Positions 33,028-41,977 of a DNA stretch of 64,000 nucleotides are shown piece by piece. Within the stretch, counting starts at the first letter, position 1; each line of letters begins with the position of its first letter. Source of the DNA: Ruixingdingia sedimenti (GTDB taxonomy: Bacteria; Pseudomonadota; Alphaproteobacteria; Rhodobacterales; Rhodobacteraceae); NCBI RefSeq assembly GCF_031432425.1, contig NZ_JAVKPH010000001.1, positions 310,001 to 374,000 on the forward strand, read 5' to 3'. Below the pieces are notes generated by a model. The model had not been told where the DNA came from, ran no database searches, and saw only the letters and a program-made list of their open reading frames with translations. The position numbers were made by a program, and so were the translations under genes.

Positions 33028-34764
33028 CTATAGCCCCAATGCGCGGAAGACCTTCGGCAGTTCCTCGGGCAGGTCCTCGGCGATGAGCCCGGGGCCGAAG
33101 CTGCGGGCGGCCTCGACATGCAGCCATGTGGCAGCGCAGGCGGCGGTGAAGGGGTCGAGGCCGCGCGCCAGAAGCCCGGCGAGGAACCCCGTCAGCACAT
33201 CGCCCGCGCCTGCGGTGGCGAGCCACGGGGCGGCGCGATCATAGGCGGCGGCATGGATCGCGGCACGCCCGCCGGGGGCGGCGATCACCGTATCGGGGCC
33301 TTTGTAGAGCACCACGCAGCCTGCCCGCGCCGCCGCCGCGCGCGTCGCATCGACCTTGGAGAAGGCCGGGCCGGTCCGGGCCGGTTCGGCCAGCCTTGCC
33401 GCGATGTCGGGGAAAAGCCGCGCGAATTCGCCGCCGTGCGGGGTCAGCACGCAACGGTCGTGCAGCGCGCCGAACAGCGCCGGGTCGCGGGCGAGCAGGG
33501 TCAGGGCGTCGGCGTCGAGGACCGTGGCGGGCCGCCTTGCCCCCGATCGCGACATGTGACGCCTGAGAGCCTCCGGCAGATCGGCCATATGCGCGGGCAC
33601 CTCACCCATTCGCAGCGTGTCGAGGACCCTTTCCACCACCCGCCTTTCGCGCAGGCCCGTCCCCAACCCCGGGCCGAGGCAGATCGTCCCGATCCGCCGG
33701 TCCTCCAGCAGCCGCGCCAGCGCAGCCGCATCCGCCACCGGCCGCAGCATCACCGCATCCAGCCGCGCGGCGTTTTCCGCCACCGCCCCGGGCGGGCAGC
33801 CGACCGTTACCAGCCCCGCCCCCATGCGCAGCGCCCCGCGCGCGGCAAGGCGGGCGGCGCCGCCGCGCCCCGGCGGGCCGGAAAGGACGAACACATGGCC
33901 GAAGCTGAACTTCTGCGCCAGATGCGCCTCGGTCCAGCCGGCCTTGCCGAGCATTTCCGCCGCGAGGGCGCCGGGATGGAAGCTGCGGTGGATGTCGTCG
34001 CGGGGCACCGGGGCCACCAGACCCAGACGGACCGGCCGGAACGTCCCCAGCCAACGGCCGCCGGCCTGCCGGGGGGCCGTGTACTGCCGCCAGGGGGCGA
34101 TGCCGATGTCATGCACGGCCAGCCGGCCGCAGAGGTGCGGCCCCTCGGCCAGATAATGCCCGGCCTTGGGGCTGTCGAAGGTCACGGTCAGCCGGGCGCG
34201 GGGCTTGTCCCACCCGGGATGCAGACTGCGCCCGCTGTCGAGGCACAGGACCGATGGCGCATCCACCGCGACCAGCCGCGGCGCGTAATGGCCCGCATCG
34301 CCGTTCCGCCCGCCGATATGGGTCAGCACGTCGAGGATGTCCCCCTCCGGCGCGCGCGAAAGCCCGGTGCCGAAGATCGCATCGACATAGAGCTCGCCCG
34401 GCGGGCCGGCGCGCAGCGCGCGTTCGGTCAGCGGTTCGACCGGCCCGTAGGCCCACCAGCGGCGCGCGTTGATCGCGGCATCGCGGGGCATCGCCTGCGC
34501 AGCCGCGGCGGCCAGCACCCGCACCGCCCACCCGCGTTCCCGCAACAGCCGCGCCACGACAAACCCGTCGCCGCCGTTATTGCCCGGCCCGCACAGCACC
34601 ACGGCGCGGGGCGTGTCCTCGGCCAGTTCCGGCCATTCGGCCAGAATCGCCGCAACCACCCCCCGCCCGGCGCGCTCCATCAGTTCCAGCCCGGTCACGG
34701 CGCCGCTGTCGATCGCCGCCTTCTCGATGGCGCGCATTTGGGCAGAGGTCAGAAGTTCGGGCAT
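33028..34764 (-). CDS. nnr: Bifunctional NAD(P)HX epimerase / ADP-dependent NAD(P)HX dehydratase
   Basis: 578 aa, two fused domains. Residues 1-210 are the YjeF N-terminal epimerase (MERAGRGV, VVLCGPGNNGGDGFVVARLL, VDAIFGTGLSR). Residues about 225-578 are the ribokinase-like dehydratase (SGPPGRGGAARLAARGALRMGAG, LTPHGGEFARLF, and the catalytic ATAGAGDVLTGFLAGLLA). Together they repair hydrated NADH and NADPH. I prefer MPELLTSAQMRAIEKAA at 34764. An ATG four codons upstream at 34776 is also possible. It is divergent from glnB, with the NtrC-like dyad between them. Confidence 0.94.
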   Translation of the reverse strand: MPELLTSAQMRAIEKAAIDSGAVTGLELMERAGRGVVAAILAEWPELAEDTPRAVVLCGPGNNGGDGFVVARLLRERGWAVRVLAAAAAQAMPRDAAINARRWWAYGPVEPLTERALRAGPPGELYVDAIFGTGLSRAPEGDILDVLTHIGGRNGDAGHYAPRLVAVDAPSVLCLDSGRSLHPGWDKPRARLTVTFDSPKAGHYLAEGPHLCGRLAVHDIGIAPWRQYTAPRQAGGRWLGTFRPVRLGLVAPVPRDDIHRSFHPGALAAEMLGKAGWTEAHLAQKFSFGHVFVLSGPPGRGGAARLAARGALRMGAGLVTVGCPPGAVAENAARLDAVMLRPVADAAALARLLEDRRIGTICLGPGLGTGLRERRVVERVLDTLRMGEVPAHMADLPEALRRHMSRSGARRPATVLDADALTLLARDPALFGALHDRCVLTPHGGEFARLFPDIAARLAEPARTGPAFSKVDATRAAAARAGCVVLYKGPDTVIAAPGGRAAIHAAAYDRAAPWLATAGAGDVLTGFLAGLLARGLDPFTAACAATWLHVEAARSFGPGLIAEDLPEELPKVFRALGL

Positions 34765-34808
34765 GTTTTCCGGCATCCGCTTTGCAAACAGGTCATCCTG
34801 CGGTCACA

Positions 34809-34827
34809 TTGCACATATTTTGTGCAA
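34809..34827 (+). promoter_or_regulatory. NtrC-type binding dyad upstream of glnB
   Basis: TTGCACATATTTTGTGCAA is a perfect 7-bp inverted repeat with a 5-base AT spacer, very close to the NtrC consensus of TGCAC-type half-sites. It lies 110 bases before the glnB start in the gap shared with the divergent NAD(P)HX gene. In R. capsulatus, NtrC activates glnB-glnA through the housekeeping-type polymerase. Confidence 0.7.
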
Positions 34828-34936
34828 TCTCCGCCTTTTCCGCAGCCCCCGCCCCCGGCGCCCCTGCCGCCGCATTGTCCCTTCGCCGCGAAAGTGGTGT
34901 TCAGGCTGCACGAGAGACGCAAGGGAGTCGGCCGGG

Positions 34937-35275
34937 ATGAAGAAGATCGAGGCGATCATCAAGCCGTTCAAGCTCGATGAGGTCAAGGAGGCGCTGCAAG
35001 AGGTCGGCATCCAGGGCCTGAGCGTGATCGAGGTCAAGGGCTTCGGCCGCCAGAAGGGTCATACGGAACTCTACCGCGGCGCCGAATATGTCGTCGATTT
35101 CCTGCCCAAAGTGAAGATCGAGGTGGTCGTCACCGACGACATGGTGGACCCGGCCATCGAGGCGATCATCGCCGCCGCCCGCACCGACAAGATCGGCGAC
35201 GGCAAGATCTTCGTCAGCCCCGTCGAACAGGCGATCCGCATCCGCACCGGCGAAACCGGCGACGACGCGGTCTGA
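34937..35275 (+). CDS. glnB: Nitrogen regulatory protein P-II
   Basis: 112 aa, full-length PII. The T-loop contains the uridylylation target Y51 in HTELYRGAEYVVDFLPKVK. The B- and C-loop signatures TDKIGDGKIFVSPVEQAIRIRTGE are intact for ATP and 2-oxoglutarate binding. It signals nitrogen status to NtrB, GlnE and AmtB. The upstream frame runs much longer, but the true start at 34937 follows GGGAG. glnA follows 70 bases later, so the two probably form a unit under the NtrC-type site. Confidence 0.97.
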   Translation: MKKIEAIIKPFKLDEVKEALQEVGIQGLSVIEVKGFGRQKGHTELYRGAEYVVDFLPKVKIEVVVTDDMVDPAIEAIIAAARTDKIGDGKIFVSPVEQAIRIRTGETGDDAV

Positions 35276-35345
35276 GCCCTACCCCCATTCCCATCCGCGG
35301 GCCGCCGCCCGCATCCGCAATCCCGCACGGAAGGACCCGATTGAC

Positions 35346-36755
35346 ATGAGCAAGATCGCCGACGCGCTCCGGCTGATGAACGACGAGGAGGTCGAATATG
35401 TCGACATCCGCTTCACCGATCCCCGCGGCAGGCTCCAGCATGTGACGCTGGTGGCCGATCTGGTGGACGAGGACTTCTTCGAGGAAGGCTTCATGTTCGA
35501 CGGATCCAGCATCGCCGGCTGGAAGACCATCGACCAGTCGGACATGAAGCTGATGCCCGATGCCGGTTCGGTCTACATCGACCCGTTCTATGCCGAAAAG
35601 ACGATGTGCGTGCACTGCAACGTGGCCGAGCCCGACACCGGCGAGCCCTACAGCCGCGACCCGCGCGGCACCGCGGTGAAGGCAGAGGCCTATCTGAAAT
35701 CCACCGGCATCGGCGACACGGCCTATTTCGGCCCCGAGGCGGAATTCTTCATCTTCGACGACGTGCGCTATTCGGTCACGCCCGCGAAGGTCGCCTACCA
35801 GATCGACGCCGAGGCCGCGGCCTGGAACACCGACACTGTGCTGGAAGGCGGCAACCTCGCCCATCGCGCGGCGCACAAGGGCGGCTATTTCCCGGTGAAC
35901 CCCGTGGACGAGGCGCAGGACCTGCGCGGCGAGATGCTGTCGACCATGAAGCGCATGGGCATGAAGGTCGACAAGCACCACCACGAGGTCGCGACCTGCC
36001 AGCACGAACTGGGCATGATCTTCGGCGGTCTGGTCGAACAGGCCGACAACATGCAGAAGTACAAATACGTCATCCACAACGTCGCCCATGCCTATGGCAA
36101 GACGGTGACGTTCATGCCCAAGCCGATGAAGGGCGACAACGGGTCGGGGATGCATGTCAACATGTCGATCTGGAAGGACGGCAAGCCGCTGTTCGCCGGC
36201 GACAAATATGCCGACCTGAGCCAGGAGGCGCTGTGGTTCATCGGCGGCATCCTCAAGCACGCCAAGGCGCTGAACGCGCTGACCAACCCCTCGACCAACA
36301 GCTACAAGCGGCTGATCCCGGGGTTCGAGGCCCCCGTCCTGCGCGCCTATTCGGCCCGCAACCGTTCGGGCTGCGTGCGGATCCCGTGGACGGAAAGCCC
36401 CAAGGCCAAGCGTGTCGAGGCCCGCTTTCCCGACCCGACGGCCAACCCCTATCTGTGCTTCTCGGCGCTGCTGATGGCGGGGCTGGACGGGATCCGCAAC
36501 AAGATCGACCCGGGCCCGGCCTCGGACAAGGATCTCTACGATCTGCCGCCCGAGGAACTGGCCGAAATCCCGACCGTCTGCGGTTCCCTGCGCGAGGCGC
36601 TGGAGGAACTGGAAAAGGACATGGATTTCCTGCTGGCGGGCGACGTGTTCACCAAGGACCAGCTGGAAGGCTACATCGCGCTGAAGTGGGAAGAGGTCTA
36701 TGCCTACGAGCATACGCCCCATCCGATCGAATATGCGATGTACTACAGCTGCTGA
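35346..36755 (+). CDS. glnA: Glutamine synthetase type I
   Basis: 469 aa. MFDGSSIAGWK, the Glu ligands in FGPEAEFFIFDD, the GDNGSGMHVNMSIW segment and NPSTNSYKRLIPGFEAP are family signatures. The adenylylation target is Y398 in DKDLYDLPPEE, so the enzyme should be regulated by GlnE. It makes glutamine from glutamate and ammonia. It lies directly after glnB and is followed by a terminator. Confidence 0.98.
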   Translation: MSKIADALRLMNDEEVEYVDIRFTDPRGRLQHVTLVADLVDEDFFEEGFMFDGSSIAGWKTIDQSDMKLMPDAGSVYIDPFYAEKTMCVHCNVAEPDTGEPYSRDPRGTAVKAEAYLKSTGIGDTAYFGPEAEFFIFDDVRYSVTPAKVAYQIDAEAAAWNTDTVLEGGNLAHRAAHKGGYFPVNPVDEAQDLRGEMLSTMKRMGMKVDKHHHEVATCQHELGMIFGGLVEQADNMQKYKYVIHNVAHAYGKTVTFMPKPMKGDNGSGMHVNMSIWKDGKPLFAGDKYADLSQEALWFIGGILKHAKALNALTNPSTNSYKRLIPGFEAPVLRAYSARNRSGCVRIPWTESPKAKRVEARFPDPTANPYLCFSALLMAGLDGIRNKIDPGPASDKDLYDLPPEELAEIPTVCGSLREALEELEKDMDFLLAGDVFTKDQLEGYIALKWEEVYAYEHTPHPIEYAMYYSC

Positions 36756-36792
36756 GTCGCCGCGACGCAGCACAACTTGCAATTGTGCACAG

Positions 36793-36815
36793 AGGGCGCC
36801 CACGGGCGCCCTTTT
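36793..36815 (+). terminator. Rho-independent terminator after glnA
   Basis: AGGGCGCC-CACG-GGCGCCCT then TTT, 38 bases after the glnA stop codon. Confidence 0.85.
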
Positions 36816-36950
36816 CCACCTCAACTTGCACACGTATACGGTAGCAGAACACAACCCAAGGTTACTTTTCCATTAATTTGACACATTTGGCACCCATTCC
36901 GGGCTTGTTTCGCGGCAATCGTTTCCAAGACCTTAACTGGAGGGCTGAAC

Positions 36951-38105
36951 ATGTGCTCAGTTACCGACAGTACGATTGCCGCGCTGTTTTACGCGCAGAA
37001 GCCCGGCTTCAACTTTGCCCGGCTCATCGCCGATCTGGACGCAGCCCTGTCGGGCTGCCCGCACGAGTCCCGCAAGCTCCAGTGGGATCATGACGACATC
37101 GCCTTTCTGGATGTCGACGGCACCCGCATCTCGCTGTGCTGGGCCGAGGATCTGACCGGCCCGCGCCACGGGCTGATGACCGTCGCGGTCGGCCCCGGCC
37201 CCGCCTCGCCGGAAAACGATCCGCTGGCGCCGCGGCGCGAGGCGATCTGCCGGCTGATCGCGGACCGCATCGCCACCCGCATGCCGCCCCTTTGCACGAT
37301 CTGGGACCATGCCGAAGGCGTGCTGAACGCCGACCGGCTGGACGACCTGTCCGAGGTGCTGGCGGTGCGCGCCTGGCGGACCGCATCGGACCTGCTGCGC
37401 GAGGAAGAAGAGGATCTGGCCGAACCCGCGGACGTGACCCCCGCACCGGCGCCGGAAATGGCCCATGCGGGCGCCGCCGCCGCGCCCGATCCGGTGCGCC
37501 CCGATCCGGTACGGGCCGAACCCGTGCGCCCGGTCCGGCCCGCACGGGCCAAGGTACGCACGGCACGCACCGCGCATCCGCTGCGCGACCGCGCGGCCGC
37601 CGACAGCGATACCGTGTCGCGGCTGATGGCGCGGATGGACGAAGAGCTCGCCCGCGCCAGCGCGCCCGAGAACCTGTCCGATCCCTGCGTGATCCCCGAG
37701 GAGGTTCTGGCCTCGCAGCGCAGCGCACAGCGCGCCGCCCGTGCCCGCGCCCGCACCGCCCTGCGGATGACACCGCCCAAGGTGGAAACCCGCATCGCCA
37801 ACGACATGCCGGACCTGCCGCGCCCAAAGACGGCTGAGGCGCACCGGCTGCGCGAAGCCCTCTACCCCGAACCCGAGGCGGCCCCGCAGGCCGAACCTCC
37901 CGGGCTTCCGGCGCGGGCGGCGGTCGGCGCGCTCAGCGCGGCGCTGGTGGTGGCGGCCCCGCCGGTGGGGGCGGCGCTGGTGGTCTACAACACGCTTCGC
38001 GGCGCCGATCTGCGGCTGACCGCGCGCGCCACGGCGCTGACGGGGGCCTTCGTCGGTCTGGCGCAGGTGCCGGTGGTGCAGGCGGCGCTGGCGGCGATGA
38101 TCTGA
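36951..38105 (+). CDS. Hypothetical protein with two C-terminal hydrophobic segments
   Basis: 384 aa, start supported by GGAGGGCTGAAC before the ATG. Residues 1-150 form a folded-looking domain of unknown type (MCSVTDSTIAALFYAQKPGF, with paired Cys and FLDVDGTRISLCWAEDLTGP). The middle is low-complexity, with repeats of xPVRPDPVRAEPVRPVRP. A helical region (SRLMARMDEELARASAPEN) and two hydrophobic helices near the end (ARAAVGALSAALVVAAPPVG and ATALTGAFVGLAQVPVVQAA) suggest a membrane-anchored cytoplasmic protein. It looks like a lineage-specific Rhodobacterales family; I cannot assign a function. Confidence 0.85.
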   Translation: MCSVTDSTIAALFYAQKPGFNFARLIADLDAALSGCPHESRKLQWDHDDIAFLDVDGTRISLCWAEDLTGPRHGLMTVAVGPGPASPENDPLAPRREAICRLIADRIATRMPPLCTIWDHAEGVLNADRLDDLSEVLAVRAWRTASDLLREEEEDLAEPADVTPAPAPEMAHAGAAAAPDPVRPDPVRAEPVRPVRPARAKVRTARTAHPLRDRAAADSDTVSRLMARMDEELARASAPENLSDPCVIPEEVLASQRSAQRAARARARTALRMTPPKVETRIANDMPDLPRPKTAEAHRLREALYPEPEAAPQAEPPGLPARAAVGALSAALVVAAPPVGAALVVYNTLRGADLRLTARATALTGAFVGLAQVPVVQAALAAMI

Positions 38106-38249
38106 ACCGGCCGCAGGATGCAGCTACCGCCCGCGGGGTCGCCCCCGCGGGCGCAATTCGTTCCGGCGCCCGCCTGCGCGGCCCGGAACCCGCTTGCCGC
38201 GCGGGGGGCATGGCGCTAAGGCAGGCCCGCAACGACGAAAGGCCCCGCC

Positions 38250-39554
38250 ATGATCCCTCGCTATGCCCGCCCCGAGATGGTGGCCATCTGGTCGCCCGAA
38301 ACGCGTTTCCGCATCTGGTTCGAGATCGAGGCCCATGCCTGCGACGCGCAGGCCGACCTGGGCGTGATCCCGCGCGCGAACGCAGAGGCCGTGTGGCGCG
38401 CGAAGGACGTGCAGTTCGACGTGGCCCGCATCGACGAGATCGAGGCGGTGACGAAACATGACGTGATCGCCTTCCTGACCCATCTGGCCGAACATGTGGG
38501 GGCGGACGAGGCGCGGTTCGTCCATCAGGGCATGACCTCTTCGGACGTGCTCGACACCTGCCTGAACATCCAGCTGGTGCGCGCGGCCGACCTGCTGATG
38601 AAGGGCGTGGACCGCGTGCTGGCCGCCCTGAAGCTGCGGGCCGAGGAACACAAATACACCCCCCGCATCGGCCGCAGCCACGGCATCCACGCCGAACCCA
38701 CCACCATGGGCCTGACCTTCGCGCGCTTTTACGCCGAAATGGCCCGCGCCCGCCGCCGGCTGGAAGCGGCGCGGGCAGAGGTGGCGACGGGCGCGATTTC
38801 CGGCGCCGTCGGCACCTTCGCCAATATCGACCCGCGCGTGGAAGAGCATGTGTGCAAGATGCTCGGGCTGGAACCGGAGCCGATTTCGACGCAGGTGATC
38901 CCGCGCGACCGGCACGCGATGTATTTCGCCACCCTGGGCGTGATCGCCTCCAGCATCGAAAACATCGCCATCGAGATCCGCCACATGCAGCGCACCGAGG
39001 TGCTGGAGGCCGAGGAATATTTCAGCCCCGGCCAGAAGGGGTCCTCGGCCATGCCGCACAAGCGCAACCCGGTGCTGACCGAAAACCTGACCGGCCTTGC
39101 CCGGCTGGTGCGCATGGCGGTGGTGCCGGCGATGGAGAACGTGGCGCTCTGGCACGAACGCGACATCAGCCATTCCAGCGTGGAACGCGGCATCGGCCCC
39201 GACACCACCGTGCATCTGGATTTCGCGCTGCACCGGCTGGCCGGGGTGATCGAGAAGCTGGTGGTCTACCCCGACAACATGATGAAGAACCTCAACAAGT
39301 TCTCGGGCCTGGTGATGAGCCAGCGGGTGCTGCTGGCGCTGACGCAGGCGGGCGTGTCGCGCGAGGACGCTTACCGGCTGGTGCAGCGCAATGCGATGAA
39401 GGTCTGGGAACGGGGCGCCGATTTCAAGACCGAACTGCTGGCCGACGCAGAGGTGACGGCGGCGCTGTCGCCGGCGGAGATCGAGGAGAAATTCGACCTC
39501 GGCTATCACACCAGGCATGTCGACACGATCTTTGCCCGGGTGTTCGGCGCCTGA
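38250..39554 (+). CDS. purB: Adenylosuccinate lyase
   Basis: 434 aa. The fumarase/aspartase superfamily signature GQKGSSAMPHKRNPV is present, along with TSSDVLDTCLNIQLVRAADL and the catalytic His region GRSHGIHAEPTTMGLTFA. It cleaves SAICAR and adenylosuccinate in purine synthesis. Normal length. AAAGG lies upstream of the ATG. The tiny secreted ORF follows 53 bases later on the same strand. Confidence 0.97.
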   Translation: MIPRYARPEMVAIWSPETRFRIWFEIEAHACDAQADLGVIPRANAEAVWRAKDVQFDVARIDEIEAVTKHDVIAFLTHLAEHVGADEARFVHQGMTSSDVLDTCLNIQLVRAADLLMKGVDRVLAALKLRAEEHKYTPRIGRSHGIHAEPTTMGLTFARFYAEMARARRRLEAARAEVATGAISGAVGTFANIDPRVEEHVCKMLGLEPEPISTQVIPRDRHAMYFATLGVIASSIENIAIEIRHMQRTEVLEAEEYFSPGQKGSSAMPHKRNPVLTENLTGLARLVRMAVVPAMENVALWHERDISHSSVERGIGPDTTVHLDFALHRLAGVIEKLVVYPDNMMKNLNKFSGLVMSQRVLLALTQAGVSREDAYRLVQRNAMKVWERGADFKTELLADAEVTAALSPAEIEEKFDLGYHTRHVDTIFARVFGA

Positions 39555-39607
39555 GGCTTGCGGCGAATCGGCTTTCGCGCTGTGCTGGGGATCGGAAGGA
39601 GACGCCG

Positions 39608-39754
39608 ATGACCCCTGCCCGCGCGCTGGCCGCAACCCTGTTCCTGCTGCTGCCCGGTGCCGTGCTGGCGCAGGGCTGCCCCTCGCCGCCCGGTTGCGGC
39701 CCGGGCCAGATCTGGGATCCCGACAAGGGCACCTGCGTCCATATCCTCGCCTGA
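39608..39754 (+). CDS. Tiny secreted Cys-containing peptide downstream of purB
   Basis: 48 aa: MTPARALAATLFLLLPGAVL followed by AQGCPSPPGCGPGQIWDPDK and GTCVHILA. The first 21 residues form a strong Sec signal with cleavage after LAQ or VLA. The mature peptide has three Cys and a GxIWDPxKGTC pattern. GGAAGGAG stands 6 bases before the ATG, an excellent ribosome binding site, which supports expression. I know of no characterised homologue. It is too short for most gene finders. Confidence 0.65.
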   Translation: MTPARALAATLFLLLPGAVLAQGCPSPPGCGPGQIWDPDKGTCVHILA

Positions 39755-39818
39755 GCGCGTTCACCGCGCCTTAACCGGCACCGGGGCAGACTGCCCCGGA
39801 AGAAGCCGGAGGTAAGCA

Positions 39819-40886
39819 ATGGCGCAGGAACTGGCCCGCATCATGCCCGTGCGGGCGACGCCCCCCGTGGCCGGGGGCCCCGCCCCCAAACCGCTGTCGA
39901 ACCGCGAAAAGGCCGCGGTGATCGTGCGGCTGCTGCTGGCCGAGGGCGCGCCCCTGCCGCTGTCGGCGCTGCCCGAACACATGCAGGCGGCGCTGACCGA
40001 ACAGATGGGCGCGATGCGGATCGTGGACCGCACCACGTTGGGCGCGGTGGTCGAGGAATTCCTGGCCGAACTCGATTCGGTCGGGCTCGCCTTCCCCGGC
40101 GGGATCGAGGGCGCGCTGTCGGTGATGGACGGCCATATCAGCGCCACCGCCGCCTCGCGCCTGCGCCGGCTCGCGGCGGCCTCGGCCCGGGCGGACCCCT
40201 GGGACCGGCTGGTGGCGCTGCCGCCGGAACGGCTGTTGCCGGTGCTGACGGACGAAAGCCCCGAGGTGGGGGCGGTGATGCTGTCGAAGCTGCCGGTGGG
40301 GCGGGCGGCGGACCTGCTGGCGCGGCTGCCGGGCGACCGGGCGCGGCGGCTGGCGCTGGCGGTGTCGCTGACCGGCAATGTCGATCCCGACACCGTGCGC
40401 CGCATCGGCATGGCGCTGGCCGGCCAGCTGGACGCGCAGCCCCCCCGCGCGTTCGAGGTGGGGCCGGTGGAACGGGTGGGCGCGATCCTCAACGTCACCC
40501 CGGCGGCGACGCGCGACGCGGTGCTGGAAGGGTTGCAGGCCGATGACGCGGGTTTCGCCGCGCAGGTGCGCAAGGCGATCTTCACCTTCGTGCATGTTCC
40601 CGCGCGGCTCGCCCCCCGCGACGTGCCCCGCATGGTGCGCGCGATGGACCAGCCGGTGCTGGTCACGGCGCTGGCCGGGGCGGCGGGGGAGGAACAGCTG
40701 GCGACGGCGGATTTCATCCTGTCCAACATGTCCCCCCGCCTGGCGCAGGCCCTGCGCGAAGAGATGGAGGCCCGCGGCAAGGTGCGCGAACGCGACGCCG
40801 AGGCGGCGATGAACACGGTGATCGAAACCATCCGCGGGCTGGAGGCCGCGGGCGAGATCGCGCTGGTGCTGGAGGATGGGGAGTGA
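39819..40886 (+). CDS. Orphan FliG-like protein
   Basis: 355 aa, start after GGAGGTAAGC. It has three FliG-like domains: N-terminal helices (LSNREKAAVIVRLLLAEGAP), middle (LPPERLLPVLTDESPEVGAVMLSKLPVGRAADLLARLP) and C-terminal (VGAILNVTPAATRDAVLEGLQADDAGFAAQVRKAIFTFV...DQPVLVTALAGA...FILSNMSPRLAQALREEME). FliG is the rotor protein that meets the stator in the flagellar switch. No other flagellar gene is in the window. It may be the genome's FliG outside its cluster, or a paralogue with another use. The function is open. Confidence 0.75.
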   Translation: MAQELARIMPVRATPPVAGGPAPKPLSNREKAAVIVRLLLAEGAPLPLSALPEHMQAALTEQMGAMRIVDRTTLGAVVEEFLAELDSVGLAFPGGIEGALSVMDGHISATAASRLRRLAAASARADPWDRLVALPPERLLPVLTDESPEVGAVMLSKLPVGRAADLLARLPGDRARRLALAVSLTGNVDPDTVRRIGMALAGQLDAQPPRAFEVGPVERVGAILNVTPAATRDAVLEGLQADDAGFAAQVRKAIFTFVHVPARLAPRDVPRMVRAMDQPVLVTALAGAAGEEQLATADFILSNMSPRLAQALREEMEARGKVRERDAEAAMNTVIETIRGLEAAGEIALVLEDGE

Positions 40887-41704
40887 GCGCCCCGGCGGCC
40901 TGACCAGCCGCCGCCTCGGGGGGCATCGAGCCCCCCTCGCCGGCGCTGCCGCGGCCCGGCGGTGCGCGTTGGCCGTGGTGTCGGGGACAATGCGGGTGGA
41001 GGGCGCAGGAGCGCGCCGCGGGGGATATTTGCATCCAGCCTGAAAGGGCGGGCGGGTTTTCCGGCGAATATGCGGCTCCGCCATGGGTGGCCCCTGTCGG
41101 CTGCGCCGGAACCGGCACGGATCGGCGGGCGCGGCTGTCGCTTTGGCCGGGCCGGAGAAAGGAAGCGCACCGGGTTTCGCCCGCCCATCGCACGGCAGTG
41201 CCGCCGGAAACGGAGATCGCCGGAGGAATGGAAAGGCCGGCGCCCGCCATGGCGCGCGCGGGCGGACCTCGGAGGCTTGCGCCTGCGGCCGGGACAATGG
41301 CACCGGCAGGGAATGGCGAGGGCGATGGGTCGTCGCCGGCCCGGCCACAAGGTTGGGATTGATCCGCCCACGGCCTGGCCCCCGGAAAGGTTTGTCCGTG
41401 GGAACAGAGGGTCACAGGCCGGGGTCCGCCCCTGCCTCTTTGCGCCTTCGGGATCTTCATGGCATATGTTGGGGATGGATCAGGACCCGCGCGGCAGCCC
41501 CGTTCATTTTCCGTCCGTAAATATCCCCGCCGGAGGTGCAGCTTTCCGCCGCGCCAACCGTCGGGCGGACATGGAGGCCGGGGCTTGCCCCCGGCAGGAC
41601 CCCCGCCCCCCGACGCCGCCACACCTTCGGCGCGGGCGACAGGTCGCCGCATCGGCGGCAAACCCCGTCCTCGCCAGCCCCTGCCGATGCGGCGATTGCC
41701 CCGC
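40887..41704. other. 818-base convergent gap with no gene; holds repeat locus e
   Basis: A GGGGGGC-ATCGA-GCCCCCC hairpin at 40918-40936 follows the FliG-like gene. The dispersed repeat occurs forward at 41020-41052 (GGGGATATTTGCATCCAGCC then TGAAAGGGCGG) and reversed at 41502-41535 (GTTCATTTTCCGTCCGTAAA then TATCCCCGCCGG), about 450 bases apart. Bases around 41158-41190 resemble bases at 1240-1272. The long frames here have no recognisable protein and look non-coding. Confidence 0.6.
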
Positions 41705-41977
41705 TCAGCCGCCCCGGCGCAGGTAATAGGCCGTCGCCTCGCCCTCGGGCAGGCTCGCGATCAGGTCGTGGCCCGCCTCACGGGCGAAATGCGGCATGTC
41801 GATCACCGCCGCCGGATCGGTCGCCAGCACCCGCAGCACCTGCCCCGGCGCCATCGCCAGCAGCACCTTGCGCGCGCGCAGCACCGGCAGGGGGCAGAGC
41901 AGGCCGCGGGCATCGACCTCTCGGTCCCAAGGGGGATGCGGGGGCGTCTCTGTGTCCCGCTGTGCGCTGCCGCTCAT
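41705..41977 (-). CDS. TusA-family sulfur carrier protein
   Basis: 90 aa. The CPxP motif is at C28 in DARGLLCPLPVLRARKVLLA, the persulfide-carrying Cys of the TusA/SirA fold. The rest of the fold, VLRVLATDPAAVIDMPHFAREAGHDLI, is complete. Such proteins relay sulfur for tRNA thiolation, molybdenum cofactor work or sulfur oxidation; which one applies cannot be told. The start overlaps an uncertain upstream frame by ATGA. GGAG lies 10 bases upstream. Confidence 0.85.
   Translation of the reverse strand: MSGSAQRDTETPPHPPWDREVDARGLLCPLPVLRARKVLLAMAPGQVLRVLATDPAAVIDMPHFAREAGHDLIASLPEGEATAYYLRRGG

Noticed and set aside
40962..41726. 254-aa plus-strand frame in the gap after the FliG-like gene
   Set aside because: Arg/Gly/Pro-rich with no start signal. 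It covers two repeat copies and runs into the TusA gene on the other strand.
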